Numbered from the stretch's first letter, positions 8,171 to 17,184 are shown. The stretch: DNA of 29,688 nt from Euryarchaeota archaeon UBA23 (GCA_002498725.1 DAIJ01000003.1:10849-40536), one strand, 5' to 3'. Notes: generated by a model not told the origin, from the sequence alone. Numbers and translations: made by a program.

Positions 8171-10123
8171 ATGAGTGAGACAGTACAACTTGACCGAGCA
8201 TCAGACCCTAAAGCAGTACGAGGATACGCCTTCTATGATTGGGCGAAATCATCTTTTGAGACTTCTGTAACAACTGCAGTATTGCCTGCTTGGTTTGCTT
8301 ATATTTTCCTCAAAGCGAATGGTCTGGAAGCAGAAATTCTAGGTAAAGATATGACCTCCGACGCCGTTTGGTCTTTTGCAGTTACAATTGCTGCACTGCT
8401 AGTTGCAATCGCTAGCCCTTCTTTGGGTGTTATTGCTGATCGACGTGCAATCAAGATGTGGTGGTTAAGAATACTCACCTACTTGGGGGCGGGTTCAACA
8501 CTTGCTCTAGCATTTGCTCCAGTTTTTGATATCTCAATGCAATGGATATGGATATTCGTAATGTTCCTTCTCGCAAATATTGGATTGAATGGCGCAGGCG
8601 TATTCTACAATGCACTTCTTCCACATATGGGGACCGATGATGAGATGGATGCAATCTCCAACAAGGCCTTCGCTTATGGATATCTAGGAGGGGGGCTCCT
8701 TCTACTAGTCCACCTATTAATGGTCATGATGATTGTTGACGAAAGTGGTTCTAACCCTGACTGGGTAATTCCGTTTGTAATGGCATCTTCGGGTGCTTGG
8801 TGGATGGGTTTTGCTTTACTCACATTCAAATATGTGCCAGAACCTCCTATTGAAAATGAAATGGATAGTCTTGGAGTAGTAGATTCTGCTAGACTCGCTT
8901 TTAGTGAACTACGCAAGACATTTAGTCAAGTTGATAGATTCAAGACACTATTTATCTATATGCTAGCATACTTCTTCTTTATTGATGGAATCAACTCAGT
9001 AACAGCTCTTGCTGGTATATATGGGATTACAGTATTAGGCTTGACCACTTCAGCACTTATTGCGACAATTTTGGTTATCCAATTTGTTGCCGCACCTTGT
9101 GCCATAGGGTTCACTAAACTGGCAGAGGCCACTAGCACAAAGTACGCGTTGACTCTGTCTCTAGTTGGTTGGGTAGTTGTGGTGGTAGGCGCCATGTCCT
9201 TTGCCCCGCTAGCATTGGATGCTCACTCAGATTACGATATTCAGTATGATTGGGATTCCGATGGTGATGGAATCGCTGATCATTCCGACGACAATATCGA
9301 TGGCGATTGGTATACCAATGAGGAGGAAATTGCGGCGGGTACCGATCCACGTGACGCTTCAAGCCACCCGCCAGAACTGAAATCTAATTTACAACAGGTC
9401 AGATTGGAAGGTTCTGGCCAATATGTGATTTCGACAGGTGCAAATGCTTACTCTCTAACGATAGCAGTTGAAGGAGATGAACAGGATTGGACGTCTGAGT
9501 GGAAGGATGTCATGGCTGTTCATCAACACGAAGACTACTCTGACAAGACAGTTTACGCCTTTGATGATCCTGAGAATCAGTACCTGATCAGTAGCACGAA
9601 TAATCTTGAGAGAATGGAAGCCTTCTTTGCCACATTCGACGGAGAGAATCGCTTCAGTTACAGTGTTGAAGGGGGTCCTCTTGCCGGTGAGAACGGCATA
9701 GGTGAGAAGCATCCAACGAGTCTTGGAGATGGTCCGCTTGATGCAATTCCATCAACTGTTCGAGATTTGGTTTGGCAGCCACTTGGTTTCAATGTGATGT
9801 TCCAATTCCTCCTCCTTGGTTGTATGGCCGGAGCTCTTCTTGGTGGTTCTCAGGGACTTGCTCGTTCTATGTTTGGACAGATGGTTCCTGAAACTCGAAG
9901 TGCTGAATTTTTCGGCTTCTTTGGCTTCTTTGGAAAGGTTGCAGCATTATTAGGACCGATGATTTACGGAATTATGACCGTAGCTTATGACAGTCGAGTA
10001 GGTGTCGCCAGTCTGTGTCTTTTGATTATAATAGGTACTGTGATGATGTACTACGTCGACGTAGATGCGGGTCGAGCCGATGCTCAGGCAGAGGATGCTC
10101 GCAATAGAGGAATTGATGTATAG
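8171..10123 (+). CDS. UMF1/Atg22-type major facilitator transporter with a large Ca-binding-like insert
   Basis: A 650-residue membrane transporter. The N-terminus GYAFYDWAKSSFETSV and the late GGSQGLARSMFGQMVPETRSAEFFGFFGFFGK match the UMF1 (Atg22-like) branch of the MFS, whose members are putative efflux carriers, some for amino acids. About twelve hydrophobic spans are visible at 30-350 and 538-628. Between them, at about 350-535, is a hydrophilic insert not usual in this family. It opens with YDWDSDGDGIADHSDD (359-374), an Asp-rich repeat of thrombospondin type-3/dockerin style, followed by TNEEEIAAGTDPRDASSHP, then roughly 130 residues of beta-rich sequence. By the MFS plan the insert should sit in one inter-helix loop. 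Start ATG 8171. It diverges from the GDPD-like gene across 67 bp. Confidence 0.87.
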   Translation: MSETVQLDRASDPKAVRGYAFYDWAKSSFETSVTTAVLPAWFAYIFLKANGLEAEILGKDMTSDAVWSFAVTIAALLVAIASPSLGVIADRRAIKMWWLRILTYLGAGSTLALAFAPVFDISMQWIWIFVMFLLANIGLNGAGVFYNALLPHMGTDDEMDAISNKAFAYGYLGGGLLLLVHLLMVMMIVDESGSNPDWVIPFVMASSGAWWMGFALLTFKYVPEPPIENEMDSLGVVDSARLAFSELRKTFSQVDRFKTLFIYMLAYFFFIDGINSVTALAGIYGITVLGLTTSALIATILVIQFVAAPCAIGFTKLAEATSTKYALTLSLVGWVVVVVGAMSFAPLALDAHSDYDIQYDWDSDGDGIADHSDDNIDGDWYTNEEEIAAGTDPRDASSHPPELKSNLQQVRLEGSGQYVISTGANAYSLTIAVEGDEQDWTSEWKDVMAVHQHEDYSDKTVYAFDDPENQYLISSTNNLERMEAFFATFDGENRFSYSVEGGPLAGENGIGEKHPTSLGDGPLDAIPSTVRDLVWQPLGFNVMFQFLLLGCMAGALLGGSQGLARSMFGQMVPETRSAEFFGFFGFFGKVAALLGPMIYGIMTVAYDSRVGVASLCLLIIIGTVMMYYVDVDAGRADAQAEDARNRGIDV

Positions 10124-10126
10124 AGC

Positions 10127-10930
10127 CTATCTGTTTTTGTATCGCTCGATGAATAGAGCCATTTCTAATAAGACAAGCATTGGACCTCCTACCAAGAACA
10201 TAGAGAGAGGGTCTGGTGGTGAAAGGAAGGCACCAATTAATGCCGCTGCGAACCAGAAGAATCCACGGTTTTCTGTAAATGAGTCTATTTCTACTATCCC
10301 TGAACGCACAAGCATAACTGCGATTAGCGGCACCTGGAAACTCAGTGCACTACCAAAATAAAGCCCAAGAATAAATCCAATCCATGATCTTAATTGCCAT
10401 GTGGAGTCCAAACCAGCGGCACCAGCATCTTTTGCTAAGTAATCTAATAAGAATGGGATTAAAATTTCATGAGAATAGATTATTCCTAATAAGCCAAGAA
10501 TTATCATCATCATAATTGCTTGTATGAATTGATATATTCCACCACTATTTTTCTCAATTACAACACGTTTTCCTTCTGCAATTATTCTTTTTCCATTCCA
10601 AGATAAATCAGAAACTAATGTTAATACAAATATTGCTAATCCTATCTGACTTGCAATTCTTAATTTCAATAGTATTATCTCCATTGGTTGTAGAACTATT
10701 ATTTCCACACCAATAGGCCTATATCCATCACTTTCAAGTAACCATTCAATTATCAATTCTGCAATGGGATAGCCAAATATAAAACCGAGAATAAACATAC
10801 AAATGAGCAGTTTCATACGTTGTCTAAGATGAGAAAATAAGGCCCTAATCTCGGCTCTTGGAAGAAGGTCGCGGGATTCCTCCATATGATCACGGCGTAT
10901 ATTCCCATTGGTGAAATGATCGACGGTCAC
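10127..10930 (-). CDS. tatC: Twin-arginine translocase subunit TatC
   Basis: TatC recognises twin-arginine signal peptides and forms the core of the Tat export channel for folded proteins. Seen: a charged N-terminal region with IRALFSHLRQRMK (the conserved H-L-x-E/Q-L-R-x-R of TatC), a first span LLICMFILGFIFGYPIAELII, the conserved PMEIILLKLRIASQIG (equivalent to P-x-E-x-F-x-x-x-x-K), then further spans about 140-165, 190-215 and 228-258. The start is GTG 10930, whose bases overlap the TGA stop of the upstream DRG gene (GTGA), so translation is probably coupled. Length 267 fits archaeal TatC. TatA is not in the window. An internal in-frame ATG (codon 16) is an alternative start. Confidence 0.83.
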   Translation of the reverse strand: MTVDHFTNGNIRRDHMEESRDLLPRAEIRALFSHLRQRMKLLICMFILGFIFGYPIAELIIEWLLESDGYRPIGVEIIVLQPMEIILLKLRIASQIGLAIFVLTLVSDLSWNGKRIIAEGKRVVIEKNSGGIYQFIQAIMMMIILGLLGIIYSHEILIPFLLDYLAKDAGAAGLDSTWQLRSWIGFILGLYFGSALSFQVPLIAVMLVRSGIVEIDSFTENRGFFWFAAALIGAFLSPPDPLSMFLVGGPMLVLLEMALFIERYKNR

Positions 10931-12042
10931 TTCCGGATAATTATTGATAATAAATCATCATCTTTTAGCAGATGATCAAGGCCTACTCGCTGCCAATCGA
11001 ATTTTGCACTAGGTCCTTTTACTCTAGCATAACGGAATTTTCTCACAAAGTCTCTATGTAATTTTTGGCAAACGTCTCTAACAGTAGAAGTATCCTTAAC
11101 AATTAGTGGTTCCACTAAATCTGCTTCTTGACCCTGTGGTTTCAGGAATATTGACATGAAATGTAAATTTTCAAATATGAAGTCTTTCATTTCTTCAATT
11201 CCTTGTCCTGTTTTAGCAGAAACAGGAAGTACGGGCCAATCTTTAGGCAACATACCTAATGCTTTTTTCATATCAAGGGGTGTTGCCAAATCTACTTTAT
11301 TTAGAACTACTACTGCATCTGAATAAATACGGTTACCTGCAAGTGTATCGACTATGTGGTCGTCAGTAACATCCGTTCTAAGCGTGACATTTGCAGACAC
11401 TATGCCAAAACTTCTGATTATTGCTTGTATTTCATCATCATTTAGGTTAGTTTGCTCTAGAGTTGAACGAACAACTATGCCTCCTCTATCGGTTCTATCT
11501 ATGAAAACTTGCGGCTTCTTCTGATTCAGCCTCATACCTGCTTTCCACAATTCCATGTCTAAAATATCGAAGTGAGACTCTTGAAATGGATCAACAACAT
11601 AAAGCACCATATCGCAGCTTCTAATTACATTGAGAATTTCTCTTCCTCTTCCTTTTCCTTCTGATGCGCCTTTAATTAGTCCAGGTAAATCTAGAATTTG
11701 TATGGTTGCTCCTCTATGATGTAAAACACCAGGTATACAGGTTAGTGTAGTAAAAGCAAAATTTCCAGTATCTGATTCGACATCAGTTAATTGCGATATT
11801 AGACTAGATTTTCCCACACTTGGAAATCCTACTAGAGCAACTGAGGCATCACCTGATTTTTTGACTTCAAATCCGGGACCGCCTCCACTTGATTTTGCAT
11901 GCGCTTGTGCTTTTTCTTTTTTATCTCTCAAAGCAGCAATTTTTGCTTTCAATTTCCCAATATGTCCTTGAGTAGCCTTATTGTATTTGGTCTTAGAAAT
12001 CTCTTCTTCGAGGGACTTAATTTGCTCCTCGATAGTAGCCAT
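10927..12042 (-). CDS. DRG-family (Obg-like) GTPase with TGS domain
   Basis: A translation-associated GTPase of the DRG family, conserved in archaea and eukaryotes. Order of parts: an N-terminal coiled helical segment rich in Lys and Glu (1-50), the P-loop GFPSVGKSS (72-80), the switch region with FTTLTCIPGVL, the G3 motif DLPGLIKGASEGKGRG (118-133), NKVD (G4) about residue 247, SAKTG (G5), and a C-terminal TGS domain (about 300-371, VKDTSTVRDVCQKLHRDF). Length 371 is typical. A GGAGAG sequence about 8 bases before ATG 12042 looks like a ribosome site. It is the first gene of a two-gene unit with tatC, with a 4 bp overlap. Confidence 0.93.
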   Translation of the reverse strand: MATIEEQIKSLEEEISKTKYNKATQGHIGKLKAKIAALRDKKEKAQAHAKSSGGGPGFEVKKSGDASVALVGFPSVGKSSLISQLTDVESDTGNFAFTTLTCIPGVLHHRGATIQILDLPGLIKGASEGKGRGREILNVIRSCDMVLYVVDPFQESHFDILDMELWKAGMRLNQKKPQVFIDRTDRGGIVVRSTLEQTNLNDDEIQAIIRSFGIVSANVTLRTDVTDDHIVDTLAGNRIYSDAVVVLNKVDLATPLDMKKALGMLPKDWPVLPVSAKTGQGIEEMKDFIFENLHFMSIFLKPQGQEADLVEPLIVKDTSTVRDVCQKLHRDFVRKFRYARVKGPSAKFDWQRVGLDHLLKDDDLLSIIIRK

Positions 12043-12178
12043 AACAATCTCTCCGACCCTGTACTGGGATATTCCGATGCGTTAGCCTAGAGTTCTTCAA
12101 CCCGATGTAGTAATTTGTGAATTTAAGGGTGATACCTTGATTGAGTTGATGCTCCTCGATTATATCGGGTGTTGACTA

Positions 12179-12814
12179 TTGGCGGACGTGATTCTAAGAC
12201 TAGTAGATTATGATGCCTTTAGTAGACTCACGTCTATGAGTGTTGAACAATTAATTATCGGATTTGAGGGTGGAAGTCTACGTTCTAAGAGACCAGATAG
12301 TAATCCACTTTTCCACCGCGGTTTTGATGTAGACATAGAAGGTGATTTTCTCGAATGGGCAGATAATACAAACAGCATTTCTCTAGATTCTTCTTCTAAA
12401 TTGATCCTAGCAGATTGGGCTAGTGTTGCAGAATGGCGTTGTTGGGACGGTCGTCTTTTCCTATATGTGGAGCCCATAATTGGTGGACAGATTGAAGGAG
12501 TTGAAAATTTCCTTAAATCAGAAGTATGGGCTCAATTTGCTTCTAAGTTAAATAATTTCGATCGTGAGTCCTATTCTGAATCTGTTATTATGGATTGGAT
12601 GGCGAGGCGTCAAGAATTGGGTGAGACCATGGATCCGGATCAAGATCCAAGAATACTTCCTACTATGGAGTCTCATCGTTCCTTAACACATACTTTATTT
12701 GATTTCATGGAATTATCTATGAATGACAAATTGGGATTACTTATTGGTAGAGAATATTTGGATTCAGAACTTTGGATATTTGATGGCAAATCTATAGAGG
12801 TGTATGATAAATGA
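12179..12814 (+). CDS. Uncharacterised acidic protein upstream of nadM
   Basis: I do not recognise this 211-residue soluble protein. It is acidic and Trp-rich (FLEWADN, DWASVAEWRCWDGRLFLYVEP, SEVWAQF, IMDWMARRQ). It has no obvious metal or nucleotide motif and no membrane segment. Two starts are possible: TTG 12179, with GGGTG about 7 bases upstream, or GTG 12188. A TATA-like GATTATATC at 12158-12166 would place the transcript start near 12188 and so favour a leaderless mRNA at GTG 12188. The stop overlaps the ATG of nadM by 4 bp (ATGA), so the two are probably translated together. This hints at a role linked to NAD synthesis or simply shared expression. Confidence 0.65.
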   Translation: MADVILRLVDYDAFSRLTSMSVEQLIIGFEGGSLRSKRPDSNPLFHRGFDVDIEGDFLEWADNTNSISLDSSSKLILADWASVAEWRCWDGRLFLYVEPIIGGQIEGVENFLKSEVWAQFASKLNNFDRESYSESVIMDWMARRQELGETMDPDQDPRILPTMESHRSLTHTLFDFMELSMNDKLGLLIGREYLDSELWIFDGKSIEVYDK

Positions 12815-13425
12815 CAGATCTTCCAATAATTCCCGAAGCACCTACAAATCCACCTAAGGAAGGGGTGGTTGTTCTAGGTCGTTTTCAACCGCTTCATTAT
12901 GGGCATACAAAAATGATTCAAGCAGCTGATTCTTATAGAAATGAAAATCTTCCAGACTCTGATATCATAATTTCAATTGGATCTGCTAATCAACCACAGA
13001 ACCTTAGGAATCCTTGGACGCATATAGAGAGAGAAGAAATGATTAGTACTTGGTTGGATTCAAGTGGCATAAATCGTTACAAGATTTGCTCTATTCCAGA
13101 TATAGAAGATCCGCCTAGATGGGTTAAGCATGCCGAGAAATATCATGGTATTTCAGGAGTGCTTTTTACCTCTGATTTGTCTACAAGTGAACTATATGTT
13201 GCATCAGGATGGGATGTAGTAATGATGGCACTTTCAGATAGAGAAAGACTAGAAGGATGGAGAGTAAGGGAAACTGCTAGGATGTTGAGCACCATTCAAG
13301 ATGAAGATGCAATACGAGAGGTTCTTGGGTCATTGATGCCCATATCTGCAATTGAATACCTAATTTCCACAGGGGGGTTACATCGTTTAGCCTTCATGGG
13401 TGAAGGCGGCGAACCTGTTGGTTAA
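12811..13425 (+). CDS. nadM: Nicotinamide-nucleotide adenylyltransferase, archaeal type
   Basis: This enzyme transfers AMP from ATP to NMN, giving NAD+. The nucleotidyltransferase core is clear: VVLGRFQPLHYGHTKMI (the H-x-G-H motif at 29-32) and SIGSANQPQNLRNPWTHIEREEMI, close to the archaeal NadM G-S-A-x-x-x-x-x-x-x-N-P-F-T-x-x-E-R segment. The C-terminal helix region LEGWRVRETARML occupies the place of the usual I-S-G-T-x-I-R-x-x-M and is degenerate at its first residues. At 204 residues it is somewhat longer than typical NadM (about 170-185), with an N-terminal Pro-rich lead of about 18 residues. It is coupled to the upstream unknown gene by an ATGA overlap, and its stop overlaps the convergent lipoprotein gene by 4 bp. 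Confidence 0.85.
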   Translation: MTDLPIIPEAPTNPPKEGVVVLGRFQPLHYGHTKMIQAADSYRNENLPDSDIIISIGSANQPQNLRNPWTHIEREEMISTWLDSSGINRYKICSIPDIEDPPRWVKHAEKYHGISGVLFTSDLSTSELYVASGWDVVMMALSDRERLEGWRVRETARMLSTIQDEDAIREVLGSLMPISAIEYLISTGGLHRLAFMGEGGEPVG

Positions 13426-15515
13426 TCCCATATTCCTTCAAATGTGCAAGATTCATTACATGTATTGGTAATAGTCCCTGTGTCTAAGAATCCCCAAGCC
13501 ATTGAATAGGCTTCTGGAAGTGGCACTACTTGTCCATGAGCCTGCCCATGATAGTCAGTAGATCCTGCTTGGTTTCCAGTTGGAACTGCGGGAAATTGTC
13601 CATCAAAATATACAACTCCTGATCCACTAATTTGATCTGAAATTATATCTACGCCCCATGGCTGCCAAGCAGATGATTCAAGATTAGGTATACCAGCAGT
13701 TCTTACTGCTCTATCACAACTCAAGCTACTTACTTGGAAATCATTCATAGATGTGATATAGGCCATCTCGAAAGGTTGTATCATTCCTTCAATTCCATTC
13801 TGGTGAAATGGCAAGAAAGTCTCTGCATCTGTTGAATCCCACACTGATTGAAGCATGGCTATTAGTATCCCTCTATTGTTTCTAGATGGATAAGCAATAC
13901 TTTCTGTAAATAGAATTTCAAAGGTAGTATAATGTGTGGATCTTTCTATTTGATGAGTGAATGAAGATCCACCAACCCAAAGTACACCTCTATCAACTTC
14001 AGGAACCATACTCATTAGAGCAGGTCCTCTCAATCCTCCAAATGACACACCCCAATAGTCAATGTCTGAGGAGTCTACCAGATTGGTTCCGTTATGTTTG
14101 AATTCGTCTATATCCGAACAAATTCCTGTAAATGTACGAATCATAGCTAAGTTATTGATTATAGATTGCATATGTCTTTCTTGTTGATGCTGGAAGTATT
14201 CGACATTGATTAATGAGAATGTAAGTGCATCAAAATCTCCATCTGAACTCCATCCCTTCCAATCAGTCCCAATCATTACTTTTCCATACATATTAGCAAA
14301 TTCATGATTACCCCTAACCATACCGTCGCCATCACCCATAAATCCATGTCCAAGTATTGTTAATTCTCCAGATCTATTTTCTTCTGCAAGAATTTTAGGA
14401 ATTAGTACTGTAAAAACAACTTCCCTATTCTCGATGAACTCGGGAGATCCCGAATCATCTCTGCGCATTTCAGAAGGCGGGAAATCAGATTCCATATACT
14501 GTGGTGTTGTTACTGTGCCTCGAATTAGACGGAAAGTAGTATTTTCATCACCCCAGTCATCTATTACTTCGGTGACATTACATCCGATCCCTTCGTTTCC
14601 TAATCTCTCTGATGCATCATCTCGCATCTGTACTAGATCCTGTATCATTGATTCAGTGGATGCTGTATGGAAGTACCAAGCGGCCTGCAGAGAAGATCTT
14701 TCTACGCCCACTTCATCAAGAGCATCAAAAAGATCTTCATAAACATCTCGTTGTTCTTCTATCTGGGCTGAATTTGTGGTTAAATTATCTCTGAGTGCAA
14801 CGAATGCATCAGAACCCTCTATGGTATTATCGTCATCGTCTACCATATTTCGATAAGCAACTCCATAGGAGGTGTCGTGATCAAGTCCTTTGATAGTTCT
14901 AACATACACAAAAGTGGCCTCATCATCTTGACTTCTTGCATCAATTTCAACCCAATGAGGCTGTATTTCTCCAGTGTCGAGATTTATCAAAACAGTCCCG
15001 TGATCTGGGTTCAGAGAATCTCCAATATTGTATTGATCAGCCATACCTGAAACATTAGGTGTGGAATCAAAAGCGGTAAAAATCTGGGTAGAGGGGCTGT
15101 ATCCATCTAGTCTATTTACCATATGAAATGCACCTGTAGTAGTAGATCCTGAATCAGGAATTGCTTCTCCTGGAATATGTAATCTGTAGCCTGTATTCGT
15201 ACTTTCATCACTTAATAGGAAAGCAGGTGCTGGGAAAGGTAGCATACAATGGTGTGGATTCACATCATCGCAGAACTCTGACTGTGAATTTAGAATCACA
15301 TCTGGTTCTTCGTCTTCTTCGTCTTCTTCATCTTCATACACGCAAGATTGGTCCGACGAAGTAGCATCTGGATTATAATTCTCAGCATTTTCATCCATAC
15401 AACCTAGAATTTCTATCGGTTCTTCTGTAACTTCTTGGTCACTTCCAGCACATCCTGAAAGTAGCATTGAAATTATAAGTAAGATTGCTATCCTTGTCTT
15501 GGCTCGTCCATCCAT
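13422..15515 (-). CDS. Secreted lipoprotein with alpha/beta-hydrolase-like domain
   Basis: A 697-residue exported protein. The N-terminus is a lipoprotein signal: charged start, hydrophobic IAILLIISMLLSGC with the lipobox cysteine at C22. Residues 38-60 read GCMDENAENYNPDATSSDQSC, a short Cys-bounded module that recurs in secreted proteins of marine microbes. It is followed by an all-acidic linker (EDEEDEEDEE, 61-70). The main domain has an oxyanion-type GHGFMG (389-394), a nucleophile elbow GVSFGG (489-494, S491), and candidate catalytic His in DYHGQAHGQ (654-662), so it is probably an esterase or lipase-like hydrolase anchored outside the cell. The substrate is unknown. It starts 25 bp after the Rieske gene and is tail-to-tail with nadM. 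Confidence 0.8.
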   Translation of the reverse strand: MDGRAKTRIAILLIISMLLSGCAGSDQEVTEEPIEILGCMDENAENYNPDATSSDQSCVYEDEEDEEDEEPDVILNSQSEFCDDVNPHHCMLPFPAPAFLLSDESTNTGYRLHIPGEAIPDSGSTTTGAFHMVNRLDGYSPSTQIFTAFDSTPNVSGMADQYNIGDSLNPDHGTVLINLDTGEIQPHWVEIDARSQDDEATFVYVRTIKGLDHDTSYGVAYRNMVDDDDNTIEGSDAFVALRDNLTTNSAQIEEQRDVYEDLFDALDEVGVERSSLQAAWYFHTASTESMIQDLVQMRDDASERLGNEGIGCNVTEVIDDWGDENTTFRLIRGTVTTPQYMESDFPPSEMRRDDSGSPEFIENREVVFTVLIPKILAEENRSGELTILGHGFMGDGDGMVRGNHEFANMYGKVMIGTDWKGWSSDGDFDALTFSLINVEYFQHQQERHMQSIINNLAMIRTFTGICSDIDEFKHNGTNLVDSSDIDYWGVSFGGLRGPALMSMVPEVDRGVLWVGGSSFTHQIERSTHYTTFEILFTESIAYPSRNNRGILIAMLQSVWDSTDAETFLPFHQNGIEGMIQPFEMAYITSMNDFQVSSLSCDRAVRTAGIPNLESSAWQPWGVDIISDQISGSGVVYFDGQFPAVPTGNQAGSTDYHGQAHGQVVPLPEAYSMAWGFLDTGTITNTCNESCTFEGIWD
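15308..15335 (-). repeat. Short tandem repeat encoding an acidic linker
   Basis: On the plus strand this is a run of TCTTCG/TCTTCT/TCTTCA units; read in the gene direction it encodes alternating Glu and Asp (residues 61-70 of the lipoprotein). Such runs can vary in length by slippage while staying in frame. It separates the Cys-bounded module from the hydrolase domain. Confidence 0.6.
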
Positions 15516-15540
15516 GACTTTCTGACACTATCGGAGGTTA

Positions 15541-16611
15541 TCAAATTCCCGCATTAGATGTGAGAATTTTATGGAAATGATGGACTCCTTTTTCTTTAGT
15601 TGGTGAATAACGACCTCTGTCATATGCACCTGATTTGACTCCTCTTTGAGTTGCTTCAACTATTTCTTGGTCTTCAGCTTCTACTTTATCTAAATCGCCG
15701 CCAGCACCTCTACCTAATTTTTCCTTATCCCAAACAAATCCATGATAGATAATTTTTGTACGGTCTACGGCTAATGGAATGACTACATTTACTGAAAGTC
15801 CCCAGGGATAGAAGTTTAGCATCATACCCGGATAAATCCAATAATAATAGGCTGCAATTTGCTCTCCAAAATCTGGCGATTTTTCTGGCAAAACAAAACA
15901 TTCTTCGTCATTTTTAGCAACACCGACTTGTAGTACTCCACCTTCAAAAAGTTCTGTTCTGTAAGAGTCATAATCAAGTTCTTTATTCAAATCACCGTGG
16001 ACAAATGGTATATGAAATCCTTCAAGATAATTATCTACATATAATGCCCAATTCGCATCAATTTCATAAGAACGAAATCTTGACAAATCATATTCAAATG
16101 AATCTATAGGAATCCATCCTATTCTTTTCTCTAGTGTATCGAATACAGATTCAAAATATTCTGGTTTTAATCCGGTAAAAATAAGCCCATTCCATTTTCT
16201 TACAGGAAATTCTTGAAGATCATCGCGAGGACTTGGAAAGTCTTTGACATCCTTAAATTCAGGCATATTCTTGAATTTACCGTCTAGTTCAAAAGTTCGT
16301 CCATGGTATCTGCATTTCAACGTTGAAATATTACAGGATTCTGTAGAAACTAACATTCCTCTATGAGTACACACATTAGAGATGCATTTGATGTCTTTAT
16401 CGTTTGTTAGGAGCATCGCTTCGCCAATTAATTCTTCCATATGTTCCAATGGAATTACATTATTATCTGCAATTTGTACTTCATGACCCGCGAAGTGCCA
16501 AAATTTCGAGAAGTTGTTAATTATGTTTGTAAAAATTTCATCATCCGTGTAATATCCAGAAGGAAGAGTTTCTGCTCTAGTTATGTCAGCATGAATTATG
16601 TCTTCTTTCAT
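15541..16611 (-). CDS. Rieske non-heme iron oxygenase, alpha-subunit type
   Basis: A ring-hydroxylating-type oxygenase of 356 residues. The N-terminal Rieske domain has the full [2Fe-2S] ligand set, C81-x-H83 in CTHRGM and C100-x2-H103 in CRYHG. The C-terminal catalytic domain has the mononuclear iron motif VDNYLEGFHIPFVH (D193, H200, H205) and a likely third ligand D314 in EDQEIVEATQRG. The ending GRYSPTKEKGVHHFHKIL resembles choline-monooxygenase-like and related SRPBCC enzymes, so a quaternary-amine or other small organic substrate is possible, but I cannot name it. No ferredoxin or reductase partner is adjacent. Its ATG overlaps the grpE stop by 4 bp. Confidence 0.88.
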   Translation of the reverse strand: MKEDIIHADITRAETLPSGYYTDDEIFTNIINNFSKFWHFAGHEVQIADNNVIPLEHMEELIGEAMLLTNDKDIKCISNVCTHRGMLVSTESCNISTLKCRYHGRTFELDGKFKNMPEFKDVKDFPSPRDDLQEFPVRKWNGLIFTGLKPEYFESVFDTLEKRIGWIPIDSFEYDLSRFRSYEIDANWALYVDNYLEGFHIPFVHGDLNKELDYDSYRTELFEGGVLQVGVAKNDEECFVLPEKSPDFGEQIAAYYYWIYPGMMLNFYPWGLSVNVVIPLAVDRTKIIYHGFVWDKEKLGRGAGGDLDKVEAEDQEIVEATQRGVKSGAYDRGRYSPTKEKGVHHFHKILTSNAGI

Positions 16612-17150
16612 TGTAAGGCCTCGGCCACTATCACTCTAGCGGCACGGAGGACACGGTCATGGTACATGTAACCAACCTCTACGACTTCGATAATGCTACC
16701 CGGTTCAATTTCTTCTCCCGATGGAATGGTTGCTATCGCCTCCATTTTTGTGGGGTCAAATTTTTCATCTTCTGTTTCGATTCTAACTATTCCTTCTGCT
16801 GAGAGGGCTGATTTTAGTTTAGATAGAGTCATTCTAACTCCTTCTGTTATATTTTCATTATCCGATTCAGAATTTTTTAATGCCATTTCCAAATTGTCAA
16901 TACAGGGTATTATTCTAGCCGCTAGATTCGAAGCACCATATCGTATAGCTTCAGCCTTATCACGTAGACCACGTTGTCTGACATTTACGGTCTCGGCTTT
17001 AGCATATTGTAGATCACTAAGTAACTCCTTAATACGTTGTTCAAAATTCTCAGAATCTTCGACATCAGTTATTTCTGTTTCCTCATCATCAATAGTTGAG
17101 TTGGATTCCTCTTCGTCTGACACGTAGCCTCGGTTTAGAGGGTCATTCAA
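16608..17150 (-). CDS. grpE: GrpE nucleotide exchange factor
   Basis: GrpE drives ADP release from DnaK in the Hsp70 cycle. The 180-residue protein has a typical acidic disordered N-terminus (1-35), a long coiled-coil helix (about 36-115, including FEQRIKELLSDLQYAKAETVNVRQR and AARIIPCIDNLEMAL), and the C-terminal beta-wing with FDPTKMEAIATIPSG and the family ending VGYMYHDRVLRAARVIVAE. dnaK and dnaJ are not in the window. It lies 34 bp downstream of ABCE1 and overlaps the Rieske gene by 4 bp (ATGA), so a three-gene unit is likely. The functional link to the oxygenase is not obvious. Confidence 0.92.
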   Translation of the reverse strand: MNDPLNRGYVSDEEESNSTIDDEETEITDVEDSENFEQRIKELLSDLQYAKAETVNVRQRGLRDKAEAIRYGASNLAARIIPCIDNLEMALKNSESDNENITEGVRMTLSKLKSALSAEGIVRIETEDEKFDPTKMEAIATIPSGEEIEPGSIIEVVEVGYMYHDRVLRAARVIVAEALQ

Positions 17151-17184
17151 TAATCCAATGGTTAATTTTGTTTAAAATCAAAGT

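Noticed and set aside
9910..9940. GGCTTCTTT tandem repeat
   Set aside because: It encodes the conserved FFGFFGFFGK of UMF1 transporters, so it is explained by the protein.
16693..17127. 144-codon plus-strand frame inside grpE
   Set aside because: Ser-rich antisense reading of the GrpE coding region.
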